A stretch of 64,000 bases of DNA, from assembly GCF_002028405.1 (NCBI RefSeq), contig NZ_CP020046.1:496001-560000 (forward strand), read 5' to 3'. The translations under genes and the position numbers were made by a program. The DNA comes from Thiomonas intermedia. Lineage in GTDB: Bacteria > Pseudomonadota > Gammaproteobacteria > Burkholderiales > Burkholderiaceae_C. Position 1 is the first letter of the stretch. Each line of letters begins with the position of its first letter. This document shows, piece after piece, positions 48,061-56,189 of this stretch. Below the pieces are notes generated by a model. The model saw only the letters and a list, made by a program, of their open reading frames with translations, searched no databases and was not told the DNA's origin.

Positions 48061-48720
48061 TTGTCGCGGCGCAAGGTCTTGGCGCTTGCCGCAGCAATCG
48101 CAGCCGGGACCGGTTTCCCGGGCCGCGTGCAGGCCGCTGTGCCCAGCCGCCCCACCCTGCTGGTGGTCGGCGACAGCCTGTCCGCCGGGTATGGGCTGGA
48201 GACCGGAAAAGGATGGGTCGATCTGATGCGCCAGCGACTCGATGCGAGCCGGCCGCGCTGGAACGTGATCAACGCCAGCATCAGCGGCGATACGACGGCG
48301 GGCGGGCTGGCGCGCCTGCCCCCGCTTCTGCGGCGCGACCAACCCGCCGTGGTCATCATTGAATTGGGCGGCAACGATGCCCTGCGCGGGCTGTCGCTGC
48401 AGCAGACCCGGAGCAATCTCACCAGGATGGTGACGCTTTGCAAGCAAGCCCGCGCAAAAGTCCTGTTGATCGGCATGCAGATTCCGCCGAACTACGGCCC
48501 CGCCTATACCGCACGTTTCGCGGCCGTGTTTCCTGCAGTCGCACAATCGACGCATGTGGCGCTGGTGCCGTTTCTGCTGTCGGGCGTCGCGTCGCATCCG
48601 GATTGGTTCCAATCCGACAACATCCACCCCACTGCGCAGGCGCAACCCACCATGCTCGATACGGTCTGGCCGCATCTCAAGCCTCTTCTTGCGCGGTCCG
48701 CCGAGAAGCGCGCACCATGA
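48061..48720 (+). CDS. tesA: GDSL-type arylesterase/lysophospholipase TesA
   Basis: 219 residues from the TTG at 48061, which has AGGAAG about nine bases upstream and opens a twin-arginine-like signal peptide (SRRKVLALAAAIAAGTG). An ATG at 48019 in the same frame would add 14 residues but sits only 11 bp from the divergent ABC gene start. Mature enzyme blocks: VVGDSLSAGYGL with nucleophile Ser39, GGNDALRG, and the catalytic D-x-x-H in SDNIHPT. Periplasmic ester hydrolase. Its stop overlaps the mnmH ATG. Confidence 0.92.
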   Translation: MSRRKVLALAAAIAAGTGFPGRVQAAVPSRPTLLVVGDSLSAGYGLETGKGWVDLMRQRLDASRPRWNVINASISGDTTAGGLARLPPLLRRDQPAVVIIELGGNDALRGLSLQQTRSNLTRMVTLCKQARAKVLLIGMQIPPNYGPAYTARFAAVFPAVAQSTHVALVPFLLSGVASHPDWFQSDNIHPTAQAQPTMLDTVWPHLKPLLARSAEKRAP

Positions 48721-49838
48721 ACCCTCGCGTCATCGATGCCGTCGAGGCCCTGCAAAAGCTGTCATCCTTCAGCGCCGTGATCGATGTGCGCAGCCCGTCG
48801 GAATTTGCGCTCGACCACATGCCCGAAGCCCAGAGCTGGCCCGTGCTCGACGACGCCGAGCGCGCCGAGGTAGGCACGCTGTATACCCAGGTCGATCCCT
48901 TCGTGGCCAACAAGCGCGGCGCGGCGCTGATCGCGCGCAACATCGCCCACCATATCGAAGCGCATGCGCAGGAGTTGCCGAAGTCGTGGGCGCCGTTGAT
49001 CTACTGCTGGCGTGGCGGCAATCGCTCGGGGGCCATGGCGCACATTCTGGCGCGCATCGGCTTTTCGGTGGTCCTGGTTCAAGGCGGCTATCGCGCCTTG
49101 CGCCGCGCCTTGCGCGCCGATCTGGATCGGCTTCCCGGCCAGTTGCAATTCCGGGTCATTTGCGGTCGCACGGGTTGCGGCAAGAGCCGTCTGCTGCAGG
49201 CCTTGCACGCCGCCGGTGCGCAGGTGCTCGACCTCGAAGCGCTGGCCCGGCACCGGGGCTCGGTACTCGGGCTGACGCCTGGAGACACGCAACCGTCACA
49301 GAAATTGTTCGAGTCCAACGTCTGGGCCGCGCTAAGCGGGTTCGACCCCCAGCGTCCGGTCTTTGTGGAAGCGGAAAGCAAGAAGATCGGCCTGCTCCAC
49401 GTCCCCGAGGCTCTGGTGGCCCGGATGCGCCAGGGTTGCTGCATCCATCTGGAGCTCGACACGACGCTGCGCGTGGAACTCCTGCTGGCCGATTACGCCA
49501 TGCTGTCCGCCGACCGGCCCTTGTTGCGCGAACGTCTGGCCAGTCTGCGCGTCTTGCGCGGCGCAGAAACGGTTTCGCGCTGGCAGGACCTGATCGCTCA
49601 GGGCGATCTCGCGACATTCACGGCCGACATCCTGCAGCATCACTACGACCCGAGCTATCTCAGGTCCATGGCCAACAACTTCCTGCATTTCTCCGCGGCG
49701 CCCATGGTCACCCTGCAGGGCATTGACGCGCTCGCGTTTCGACGCGCCGCCGAACAGGTGCTCGCCTGGACGCCGGATGCAGCTTGCGTTACGCCCTCGA
49801 CGCCGCCTCAGGCGCAGGCTGAAATCGTCAGCGGCTGA
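48717..49838 (+). CDS. mnmH: tRNA 2-selenouridine synthase
   Basis: 373 residues. It replaces 2-thiouridine sulfur at the tRNA wobble position by selenium, via a geranylated intermediate. The rhodanese domain has Cys97 in YCWRGGNRS, the same number as in E. coli, and the P-loop GRTGCGKS (Lys156) follows. Selenophosphate would be needed; selD is not in the window. The 3' end overlaps dusA by 31 bp tail to tail. Confidence 0.95.
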   Translation: MNPRVIDAVEALQKLSSFSAVIDVRSPSEFALDHMPEAQSWPVLDDAERAEVGTLYTQVDPFVANKRGAALIARNIAHHIEAHAQELPKSWAPLIYCWRGGNRSGAMAHILARIGFSVVLVQGGYRALRRALRADLDRLPGQLQFRVICGRTGCGKSRLLQALHAAGAQVLDLEALARHRGSVLGLTPGDTQPSQKLFESNVWAALSGFDPQRPVFVEAESKKIGLLHVPEALVARMRQGCCIHLELDTTLRVELLLADYAMLSADRPLLRERLASLRVLRGAETVSRWQDLIAQGDLATFTADILQHHYDPSYLRSMANNFLHFSAAPMVTLQGIDALAFRRAAEQVLAWTPDAACVTPSTPPQAQAEIVSG

Positions 49839-50839
49839 TCGCCTGAAGCATGCTCTTCGGCTTCGACGGAGAGGCGGGCCTGGCGTGCAGCGGCAAACAA
49901 CTCCGCAACCGACAGGCTTGCCAGCAACCTGGAATCGCTCAACACCTGTCGCCAGAGACGCCCGCCGGGCTGCCCCTTCCACAGGTTGAGCAGGTGCCGG
50001 GTGATGGCCTGCGGGTGCAGCCCCCTGCCCTTCCAATCGGCGATGTAGCCAGCCATCTGCTCCTCAATGGCTTCGCGCTCGGGCAAGGCATCCTGTGATT
50101 GCCCCAGATAGTCGCGGTCCCAATGCGCCATGCACCATGGGTCTTGGTAGGCGGCCCGCCCCACCATGACACCGCCCACCTGCGGCAGCCACGCGCCGAG
50201 CTGCTCGTCGGTCTTGATGCCGCCGTTCAACACAAACGACAAATCCGGAAAGTCGCGCTGAAGCTGCAAGATGAACTCCGGCCGCAAGGGAGGAACGTCT
50301 CGGTTCTCCTTAGGACTCAATCCGTCAAGCCAGGCGGCGCGGGCGTGCACGACAAAGGTCTCGCAGCCCCCCTCCGCCACCGTTCCGACAAAATCGCGCA
50401 CAAACCCGTAGCTGTCCTGGTGGTCGATGCCAATACGGTGCTTCACCGTGATCGGCATGGCACCCGACACCGCCTCTCGCATGGCGGCCACCGCATCGCG
50501 CACCAGCGTCGGCTCGCCCATCAGACAGGCGCCAAATGCGCCGCGCTGCACACGTGGACTCGGGCAACCGCAATTCAGGTTGACCTCGTCGTAGCCCCAT
50601 TTCTGCGCCAGTTTGGCGCACTGCGCCAGATCGGCGGGATCGCTTCCGCCCAGCTGAAGCGCAACGGGGTGCTCTTGCCCGCTGAAATCAAGGTGACGCG
50701 GCACATCGCCAAAAAGCAAGGCGCCCGTGGTCACCATCTCGGTGTAAAGCAGGGTCTTTCGTGTGATCAGGCGATGAAAGAAACGGCAATGCCGATCCGT
50801 CCAATCGAGCATCGGCGCCACAGAAAGTGCAAACGACAT
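49808..50839 (-). CDS. dusA: tRNA-dihydrouridine synthase A
   Basis: 343 residues. FMN enzyme that reduces U20/U20a of tRNAs. SVAPMLDWTDRHCRFFHRLI, NLNCGCPSPRVQRGAFGACLM with the catalytic Cys, and KHRIGIDHQDSYGFVRDFV are DusA-specific. Its last codons overlap those of mnmH on the other strand. Confidence 0.97.
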   Translation of the reverse strand: MSFALSVAPMLDWTDRHCRFFHRLITRKTLLYTEMVTTGALLFGDVPRHLDFSGQEHPVALQLGGSDPADLAQCAKLAQKWGYDEVNLNCGCPSPRVQRGAFGACLMGEPTLVRDAVAAMREAVSGAMPITVKHRIGIDHQDSYGFVRDFVGTVAEGGCETFVVHARAAWLDGLSPKENRDVPPLRPEFILQLQRDFPDLSFVLNGGIKTDEQLGAWLPQVGGVMVGRAAYQDPWCMAHWDRDYLGQSQDALPEREAIEEQMAGYIADWKGRGLHPQAITRHLLNLWKGQPGGRLWRQVLSDSRLLASLSVAELFAAARQARLSVEAEEHASGDQPLTISACA

Positions 50840-51035
50840 AGGGAAACAGAAGAAACAGGAGGGGCAGGAAGCGGTTTGTCATCAAGAAAACAGCTCGGCC
50901 ACGCCGAATGGGAGCCGATTCGAACGAGGTCCAACCCCAGGGCATTCGTCCAACCAGGACGACTGCAAACCCGTCTTCCATCGTTCGCAGAAATCAAATC
51001 AGAACAGCATGGGCGTGATTGTATTCGTCCTCAGC

Positions 51036-52559
51036 TCAACCCGCGCCACGCAGCCTGCCTAGCCCCTTCTGCAGCAAACCGCGAATCTCCCGATCGAATA
51101 TCACGATCAAGACACCGTAAATCAAAGCTCCCACCACAATCTGCGAGAAAATCCTCAACGTGAGATTGGGAGGGTTCACCCAGATCACAGCCGCATACAT
51201 GATCAAAGTGAAGCCACCATATTTGGCCATATCGCCCCAGGGAATGGCAATTTTGACGACCTTTCGGCCATAATAAGCCGCCAGAACGGTATACACCAAA
51301 TAACTCACAAGCGCCGCGAATGCAGCCCCCTCAATACCGAATGGCTCAACCAGCATGAAAGTCAAACCAATATTCACAGCGGCAGCCGTCAAAACCGAGT
51401 ACATGACTACCTTGGTCAGTTTGTTGATATAAATTCCCGCACTGAAAATCGGCGTCCCACCGGAAACCAACATACCCCCAACGATGAAAACAATCAGCGA
51501 TGCACTGACCTCATACTTGGATGAAGCCAGCAACCTGAGAAGCTCAGGCCCCACCGCCGCCATTCCGCCCAGGATTGGCAGCGCCAGCGCGATGTAATAC
51601 TTCAGCGCCTGCTGAATGAATGCGACCGTTTTGTCACGCCCTTGCTGCTCCCACATCTTGAAATACATCGGCACAACAGCCTGGGCAAACGAAGCGGTCA
51701 GAACACCCTGCAAATAATCGCTGAAATTAAATGCCGCCGAGAAAGCCCCCAAAGGCTCCGGGCCAAGTTTATAGTTAATAATATAGCGGCCACTCATATT
51801 CAGAAGCAACATAGAAAGCTCGCTTGCAAGCAGTGGCAGCCCGAATACGAGCATGGACACAAAGAGCGGTCTATTGAACTCACGGAGATCAAATACCCGC
51901 TGGCGTGCATAGTAAAATATAATCACAGACACAGCGATGAATTCACCCAGCATGGACGACAGGAAAAATCCTTCCAGCGTGCGCGAAACGTAAAACAAAA
52001 CAAAAAAAATCAACGCCAGCCCCAAATACTTTCTGACCGTGAAATAGGTGCTGTAAACCCCACTTTTCTGCTGGGCCCGCAAAAGATTGTACATGGCACT
52101 ATCAACCACGCGAATAAATATCAGCGGCGACGCCAAAATAATGAGGTATTTTGTCTGTTCATTGGACAGCCAAGCCGTAGGCGTGAAGTGAACCCCCACG
52201 ACGCTCAGCAAGGTTACGCACAGCCCGACCGCAATCATCCCGAAAAGAACCGTCGAGAAAAACTGCGTGGTCGTATTCGACCGCGTGCCGGCCTCGACTT
52301 CGCTGTAATAGCGCACCACTGAATGCTGCAAGCCCAGCTTGCCCACGCCGACCAAAAACAGGATCGTGGAGGTTACCAAGGCCATGGTTCCGTATTCCGC
52401 CACGGAGAAAATCCGCGTCAGGACAGGAAATGAAATCATGCTGGCCAGCATCACCAGCACACTTCCAATCGAATAATTGGAGGTGTGCTGGAACAGACGC
52501 GCGAGTACGCCTCGCTTTTCGGCCTTGGTGGCAGCCACGGTGTCTTTACTGATTTGCAT
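51036..52559 (-). CDS. Polysaccharide flippase (Wzx-like, MOP superfamily)
   Basis: 507 residues with about 12-14 membrane segments. NYSIGSVLVMLASMISFPVLTRIFSVAEYGTMAL is a typical N-terminus of O-antigen/exopolysaccharide flippases. Base composition is clearly more AT-rich than in the neighbours (many AAA, ATA and TTT runs), a common sign of lateral transfer for surface-polysaccharide genes. It overlaps the glycosyltransferase stop by 14 bp. Confidence 0.88.
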   Translation of the reverse strand: MQISKDTVAATKAEKRGVLARLFQHTSNYSIGSVLVMLASMISFPVLTRIFSVAEYGTMALVTSTILFLVGVGKLGLQHSVVRYYSEVEAGTRSNTTTQFFSTVLFGMIAVGLCVTLLSVVGVHFTPTAWLSNEQTKYLIILASPLIFIRVVDSAMYNLLRAQQKSGVYSTYFTVRKYLGLALIFFVLFYVSRTLEGFFLSSMLGEFIAVSVIIFYYARQRVFDLREFNRPLFVSMLVFGLPLLASELSMLLLNMSGRYIINYKLGPEPLGAFSAAFNFSDYLQGVLTASFAQAVVPMYFKMWEQQGRDKTVAFIQQALKYYIALALPILGGMAAVGPELLRLLASSKYEVSASLIVFIVGGMLVSGGTPIFSAGIYINKLTKVVMYSVLTAAAVNIGLTFMLVEPFGIEGAAFAALVSYLVYTVLAAYYGRKVVKIAIPWGDMAKYGGFTLIMYAAVIWVNPPNLTLRIFSQIVVGALIYGVLIVIFDREIRGLLQKGLGRLRGAG

Positions 52560-53715
52560 TGGTTTTCAGATCCGCCTGCCCAGGGGGCGAAGTACCCTCT
52601 CGCCGATAGACCGCCAGTAGTGCCCCCAGAACCTTCTCCGTGGAATAGTGCTGCTCGACAAACTGCCGTGCCGCCCTGCCCATCGTCTGTCTCAAATCTG
52701 CGCAGACAGCGAGTTGCGACAGAGCCCTCGCAAGCTCATCGACCTGATTGGGTGGGACCAACATGCCGGTGACCCCATCTGTGATGACATCTTCATGCCC
52801 GCTGATGCGCGTGGCGATCGTGGGCAAACCATTGGCCATGGCCTCAAGAACGGCATTGGGCAGCCCTTCCTGATGTGAGGCCTGAACGTACAGATTGTTC
52901 GCCCGCAGCAGCGCAGGCACGTCTTGTACCAGACCCGGGAAAGCCACGCTCTGGGCGATGCCCAATTGATTGGCCAATGCCATCAATCGATCACGCTCGG
53001 GGCCATCGCCCGCCACCGTCAGCTGAGCGCCTGGCGGCAGTGTGGCCTTGGCCCACGCCGCCAAGAGAATATCGAGGCCCTTCACAGGAACATGACGCCC
53101 GACGAAGACCGCACGCAAGACGGACTGGTCTCTCGATGGAGGCGGCTCAAATCGGGCAAGATCAACCGCATTGGGCAACAGATGCAGCCGGTTACGTTCA
53201 AAGCCCGCCTGCTCCATGATCTGCGCGGTCCTCTTGCTGATGCACTGATAGGCATCCAGGCGCTGAGCGCCGCCGCGCAAGATGCGGTGAATCGGCCTGC
53301 TCTGATGCGCGGGGTCCAGAATGCCTCCCTGAAATTCCGCCGCGCCGGAAACCTTGACGATGACCGTCGGCTTCAACCAACGTTTGATCCATCCCGCAGC
53401 GCCTGCGAGGTTGTGCATCATGTGGATGTGCACGGCATCAAATTCGTTTTGATGGCGTAGTAACCAATAGGCAAACCGAATGTTGAGCAAAATGGCCCCC
53501 GCACCCTTGATGCGGGGATAAGGCAGCCGGACCACTGGAACGCCGTCGACATCGTCGAGGCAGGGCAGCGACCGATCGAGTTGCGGAACGAGCACGCGAA
53601 CGCTGTGCCCCGCCGCCGCAAACGAACGGCTCAGCAGTCGGGCTTGCATTTCGGCGCCCCCAGTGGCTGGGTAGCGCCCATCAACCACCATCAGAATGCG
53701 CGCAGGGGAGAACAT
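52546..53715 (-). CDS. GT4-family glycosyltransferase
   Basis: 389 residues. The N-terminal ILMVVDGRYPATGGAEMQARLLSRSFAAAGH and C-terminal FVGRHVPVKGLDILLAAW, PGLVQDVPALLRANNLYVQASHQEGLPNAVLEAMANGLPTIAT are typical GT-B, retaining GT4 motifs. It probably adds a sugar to a lipid-linked polysaccharide handled by the adjacent flippase. The sugar specificity is not predictable. Confidence 0.9.
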   Translation of the reverse strand: MFSPARILMVVDGRYPATGGAEMQARLLSRSFAAAGHSVRVLVPQLDRSLPCLDDVDGVPVVRLPYPRIKGAGAILLNIRFAYWLLRHQNEFDAVHIHMMHNLAGAAGWIKRWLKPTVIVKVSGAAEFQGGILDPAHQSRPIHRILRGGAQRLDAYQCISKRTAQIMEQAGFERNRLHLLPNAVDLARFEPPPSRDQSVLRAVFVGRHVPVKGLDILLAAWAKATLPPGAQLTVAGDGPERDRLMALANQLGIAQSVAFPGLVQDVPALLRANNLYVQASHQEGLPNAVLEAMANGLPTIATRISGHEDVITDGVTGMLVPPNQVDELARALSQLAVCADLRQTMGRAARQFVEQHYSTEKVLGALLAVYRREGTSPPGQADLKTNANQ

Positions 53716-53800
53716 AGTGACATCAACACCCTAATCCATCATCCCTATGGGCGAAAGATTGAAACGCCTTAAGGATCTTCCGATATGCCCATAAAACCGC

Positions 53801-54367
53801 TCAGAACCGCTTATCACCATGCGTGAAAAGACCTTCGGTCGATTTCTCTGAAATAATCTTGGCAGGTATTCCACCAAGCGTTACATTGCCGCCGGGAAAA
53901 CTCTTGTTGACCACCGCATTGGCGCCGATGGCTGTATTGTCACCAATTTCAATCGCCCCGAACAACTTGGCGCCGGGCGCGATATAGCAATTATTCCCGA
54001 TTTTAGGTACCGCCCCTCCGCTACCGAGCTGGGCGCCAATATTGACGCCGGTATGAATTCTGCAGTTGGATCCGATTCTGGCGCCGGAATTCACCACGAT
54101 GGTGCCGTAGTGAAGAATCGCAAGCCCAGGGCCAAAAACATTGATGGGAATCGAAAAACCCAACTTGATCGAAAGTCTACGAAAACGATAGGCGGCGAAA
54201 CGCCGACGAAGCGAATTTTTTCTGCAGTTCGTGAGAAATTCGACTTTTCTCAACAGACGCTGGAACCGAAAAATCTCGTCTCGCCACGGCGCCCAGCGGG
54301 ATTCCGCCCCGAGCGCAATACGGTCGGCCTCCAGATACATTCGGTAGTCTGCATACGATTGGATCAA
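53801..54367 (-). CDS. Serine O-acetyltransferase-like hexapeptide acyltransferase
   Basis: 188 residues from a TTG (MIQSYADYRMYLEADRIALG), which matches how this subfamily usually begins; an ATG ten codons in is the alternative. The C-terminal half is a left-handed beta-helix: GPGLAILHYGTIVVNSGARIGSNCRIHTGVNIGA, ... GNNCYIAPGAKLFGAIEIGDNTAIGANAVVNKSFPGG. In polysaccharide clusters such enzymes acetylate sugars. It is AT-richer than the genome average, like the flippase. Confidence 0.85.
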   Translation of the reverse strand: MIQSYADYRMYLEADRIALGAESRWAPWRDEIFRFQRLLRKVEFLTNCRKNSLRRRFAAYRFRRLSIKLGFSIPINVFGPGLAILHYGTIVVNSGARIGSNCRIHTGVNIGAQLGSGGAVPKIGNNCYIAPGAKLFGAIEIGDNTAIGANAVVNKSFPGGNVTLGGIPAKIISEKSTEGLFTHGDKRF

Positions 54368-54968
54368 GCTGTGCTCTCCAGATGTTTGGGCCTGCGCCGT
54401 CTATTCTTGCACCCCGTTGTTGCACCCAGTTGGGCACGGCCTCCATGGGGACGCACTCTGGAGCAGGTTCGTGGCGTTTTGGCGCGGCTGACATGGCAAC
54501 GCCACGCACAGCCTCAAGATTCAACAGCCATCGTAAGTTATTGACCAAAAAGAAAAAGCCACCGGATCGGGTGGCTTCTCCACGAAGGCATCGTTGCGGA
54601 AACGAGCCGAACCGCTCCCAGGATGATCCGTGCATGGCCAGGGCGACCGCTGACAGAATGGCCTGTGTGAGGCGGTCAGGCCCTTCGCCACCGAGGTCCA
54701 TGCAGGAGACCGCTGACTGAGCCGATTGAAGACTCACCCCATGACGCGGGCCGTGCGGGTGTTCGAGGACTGGCTACTGCAAGAGTGCACCTCCGCGCTC
54801 CCTTGCTTGACCGGGCCCAGTCTTGAGCCGATTCATCCAAAACACCAATATCCTTCACACAAAATTCGATTCATCCTCCTGGCAAGTCGCACGTACAGTG
54901 CGCAAAAAAAAGACTATCGAGCGCGACATTCCCGATCGTGCCGATTGACACCCAGAGGAGAGAGAGAC
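54368..54968. other. 601-bp region without a convincing protein gene; possible minus-strand RNA
   Basis: Open frames here lack ribosome sites and recognisable domains. The minus strand between about 54900 and 54547 ends in a textbook terminator although no coding gene precedes it. Several complementary segments (GCGGTC/GACCGC, GGCCTG/CAGGCC) could fold. On the plus strand, GAGGAGAGAG at the right end is the ribosome site of the DsrE-like gene. Confidence 0.5.
54547..54577 (-). terminator. Strong intrinsic terminator without an obvious upstream gene
   Basis: Minus strand: AAGCCACC, six-base loop, GGTGGCTT, then TTTCTTTTT. The 8-bp stem is perfect. It lies 180 bp upstream of the acetyltransferase start, so it ends a transcript entering from higher coordinates or attenuates one. 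Confidence 0.75.
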
Positions 54969-55478
54969 ATGTCGTACCCCGTTTTCACGCCCGTCCGAAG
55001 ACTGGCCCAAATCGCCATCGCAGCCAGCATGATCGGCGCGGCAAGCCTGGCCCAGGCCGCCAACCCGTCCATGCTCGAGAGCTTCAAGTTCGAGACCCCG
55101 ACATTCATTCATCAGCAGCCTTTTGCGCAGTACAAGATGGTCATCCAGGTCAGCCAGGATGACCCCTATGTCTGGAATCTGGCGCTGAACAATGCGCAGA
55201 ATGTGCTCAATGACCTGGGTCAGGAGAAGGTACAGATCGTCATCGTGACCTACGGTCCAGGTCTGCGCATGTTGCTCAAAGACAGCCCCGTGGCCGATCG
55301 CATTGCGTCGCAGGACGCCGAAGGCATCGAGTTCGATGCCTGCCACAACACGATGATGGGCATGGCCAAGAAGCTCGGCCATCTGCCTGAACTCGTGCCA
55401 CAGGCCGTCATCGTTCCTGCGGGTGTGGTGCGCATCATGCAACTTGAGCACGCGGGCTTCGCCTACATCAAGCCCTGA
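54969..55478 (+). CDS. Secreted DsrE-like protein
   Basis: 169 residues. GAGGAGAGAG lies ahead of the ATG. The signal peptide (RRLAQIAIAASMIGAASLAQAA) points to the periplasm. YKMVIQVSQDDPYVWNLALNNAQNVL, KVQIVIVTYGPGLRMLL and EFDACHNTMMGMAKK (Cys125) are DsrE-like, and the end VRIMQLEHAGFAYIKP resembles the end of the 11731-12249 protein (ELVYWQQQGYALIVP). Likely a sulfur-handling or redox protein; unproven. Confidence 0.78.
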   Translation: MSYPVFTPVRRLAQIAIAASMIGAASLAQAANPSMLESFKFETPTFIHQQPFAQYKMVIQVSQDDPYVWNLALNNAQNVLNDLGQEKVQIVIVTYGPGLRMLLKDSPVADRIASQDAEGIEFDACHNTMMGMAKKLGHLPELVPQAVIVPAGVVRIMQLEHAGFAYIKP

Positions 55479-55536
55479 GCAACCGGGGACACGCCCGGCG
55501 TCTTCGCGACGCGGGCGCATGACCACTGACGGGCGC

Positions 55537-56103
55537 TCAGGTGGCGGGCGCCAAGCGAGCCAGGCGGCGCAGCAGATCTGCGGCGATTGCACCAAACCGT
55601 CGATGCTCGTCATCTGCAAGCCAGAGCTCAAAAGCGAGCCGGAACACGGCCATGCCGGTCTCTGCCGCCAGCCGCGCCTCGACCGCATCGACGCCCCGCT
55701 GCGCCAAGGCCTCCGCCAATGCGGCCGAGAGTCTGGCGAGTTTGATCAACTCGCGCTCGCGCAACTCGGCGTTCATGGCAATGACGTCGCGACGGCGGCG
55801 GGCAAACGCCTGAATATCGCCAAAATACCCGTCGGCCGCGCCCATCGCAGTGCCAACCGCCGTCATGGCAGAAGCCTCGTCGGGTGTCTGAAGGAGCGCG
55901 TCGACCATGGTTTGCTCCAGCCGCTCGACGCCCTGGAACAGGACTTCACGCTTGTCGGGAAAGTACCGAAAAAAGGTGCGGGCCGTCAGTCCGGCCCGCT
56001 CCGCGATATCCGCCACCGTGGTCTGCTCGTACCCACGTTCGACAAAAAGCTCCAACGCGGCTGTGCGCAGTCGGCCCACGGCATCCGGTTCCCAGCGTCC
56101 CAT
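55537..56103 (-). CDS. TetR-family transcriptional regulator
   Basis: 188 residues. N-terminal helix-turn-helix LRTAALELFVERGYEQTTVADIAERAGLTARTFFRYFPDKREVLF is classical TetR. The C-terminal ligand domain is unspecific. It is divergent from the SDR gene at 56190, and the gap contains two copies of a palindromic site, so it probably represses that gene and itself. Confidence 0.93.
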   Translation of the reverse strand: MGRWEPDAVGRLRTAALELFVERGYEQTTVADIAERAGLTARTFFRYFPDKREVLFQGVERLEQTMVDALLQTPDEASAMTAVGTAMGAADGYFGDIQAFARRRRDVIAMNAELRERELIKLARLSAALAEALAQRGVDAVEARLAAETGMAVFRLAFELWLADDEHRRFGAIAADLLRRLARLAPAT

Positions 56104-56120
56104 CAGGGTCTTTCAAAGTG

Positions 56121-56151
56121 TTGTCACAACGTGACATGATAGGGCTATACT
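56121..56151 (+). promoter_or_regulatory. Promoter of the SDR gene under TetR control
   Basis: TTGTCA (56121-56126) and TATACT (56146-56151) with a 19-bp spacer. The -35 lies inside operator 1 and the predicted start falls in operator 2, an arrangement suited to repression. Confidence 0.5.
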
Positions 56152-56168
56152 GATGTCACACTGTGTCA
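56122..56168. promoter_or_regulatory. Pair of TetR operators
   Basis: Site 1 is a perfect palindrome TGTCACAACGTGACA (56122-56136). Site 2, TGTCACACTGTGTCA (56154-56168), shares the first seven bases and a CACA/TGTG core. Centres are 32 bp apart, about three helical turns, on the same face of the DNA. Confidence 0.7.
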
Positions 56169-56189
56169 ACACTCACTGAAAGGACTGTC

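Noticed and set aside
54177-54737. 186-codon minus-strand open frame between the acetyltransferase and the DsrE-like gene
   Set aside because: It overlaps the acetyltransferase in another frame, crosses the intrinsic terminator and has no recognisable domain.
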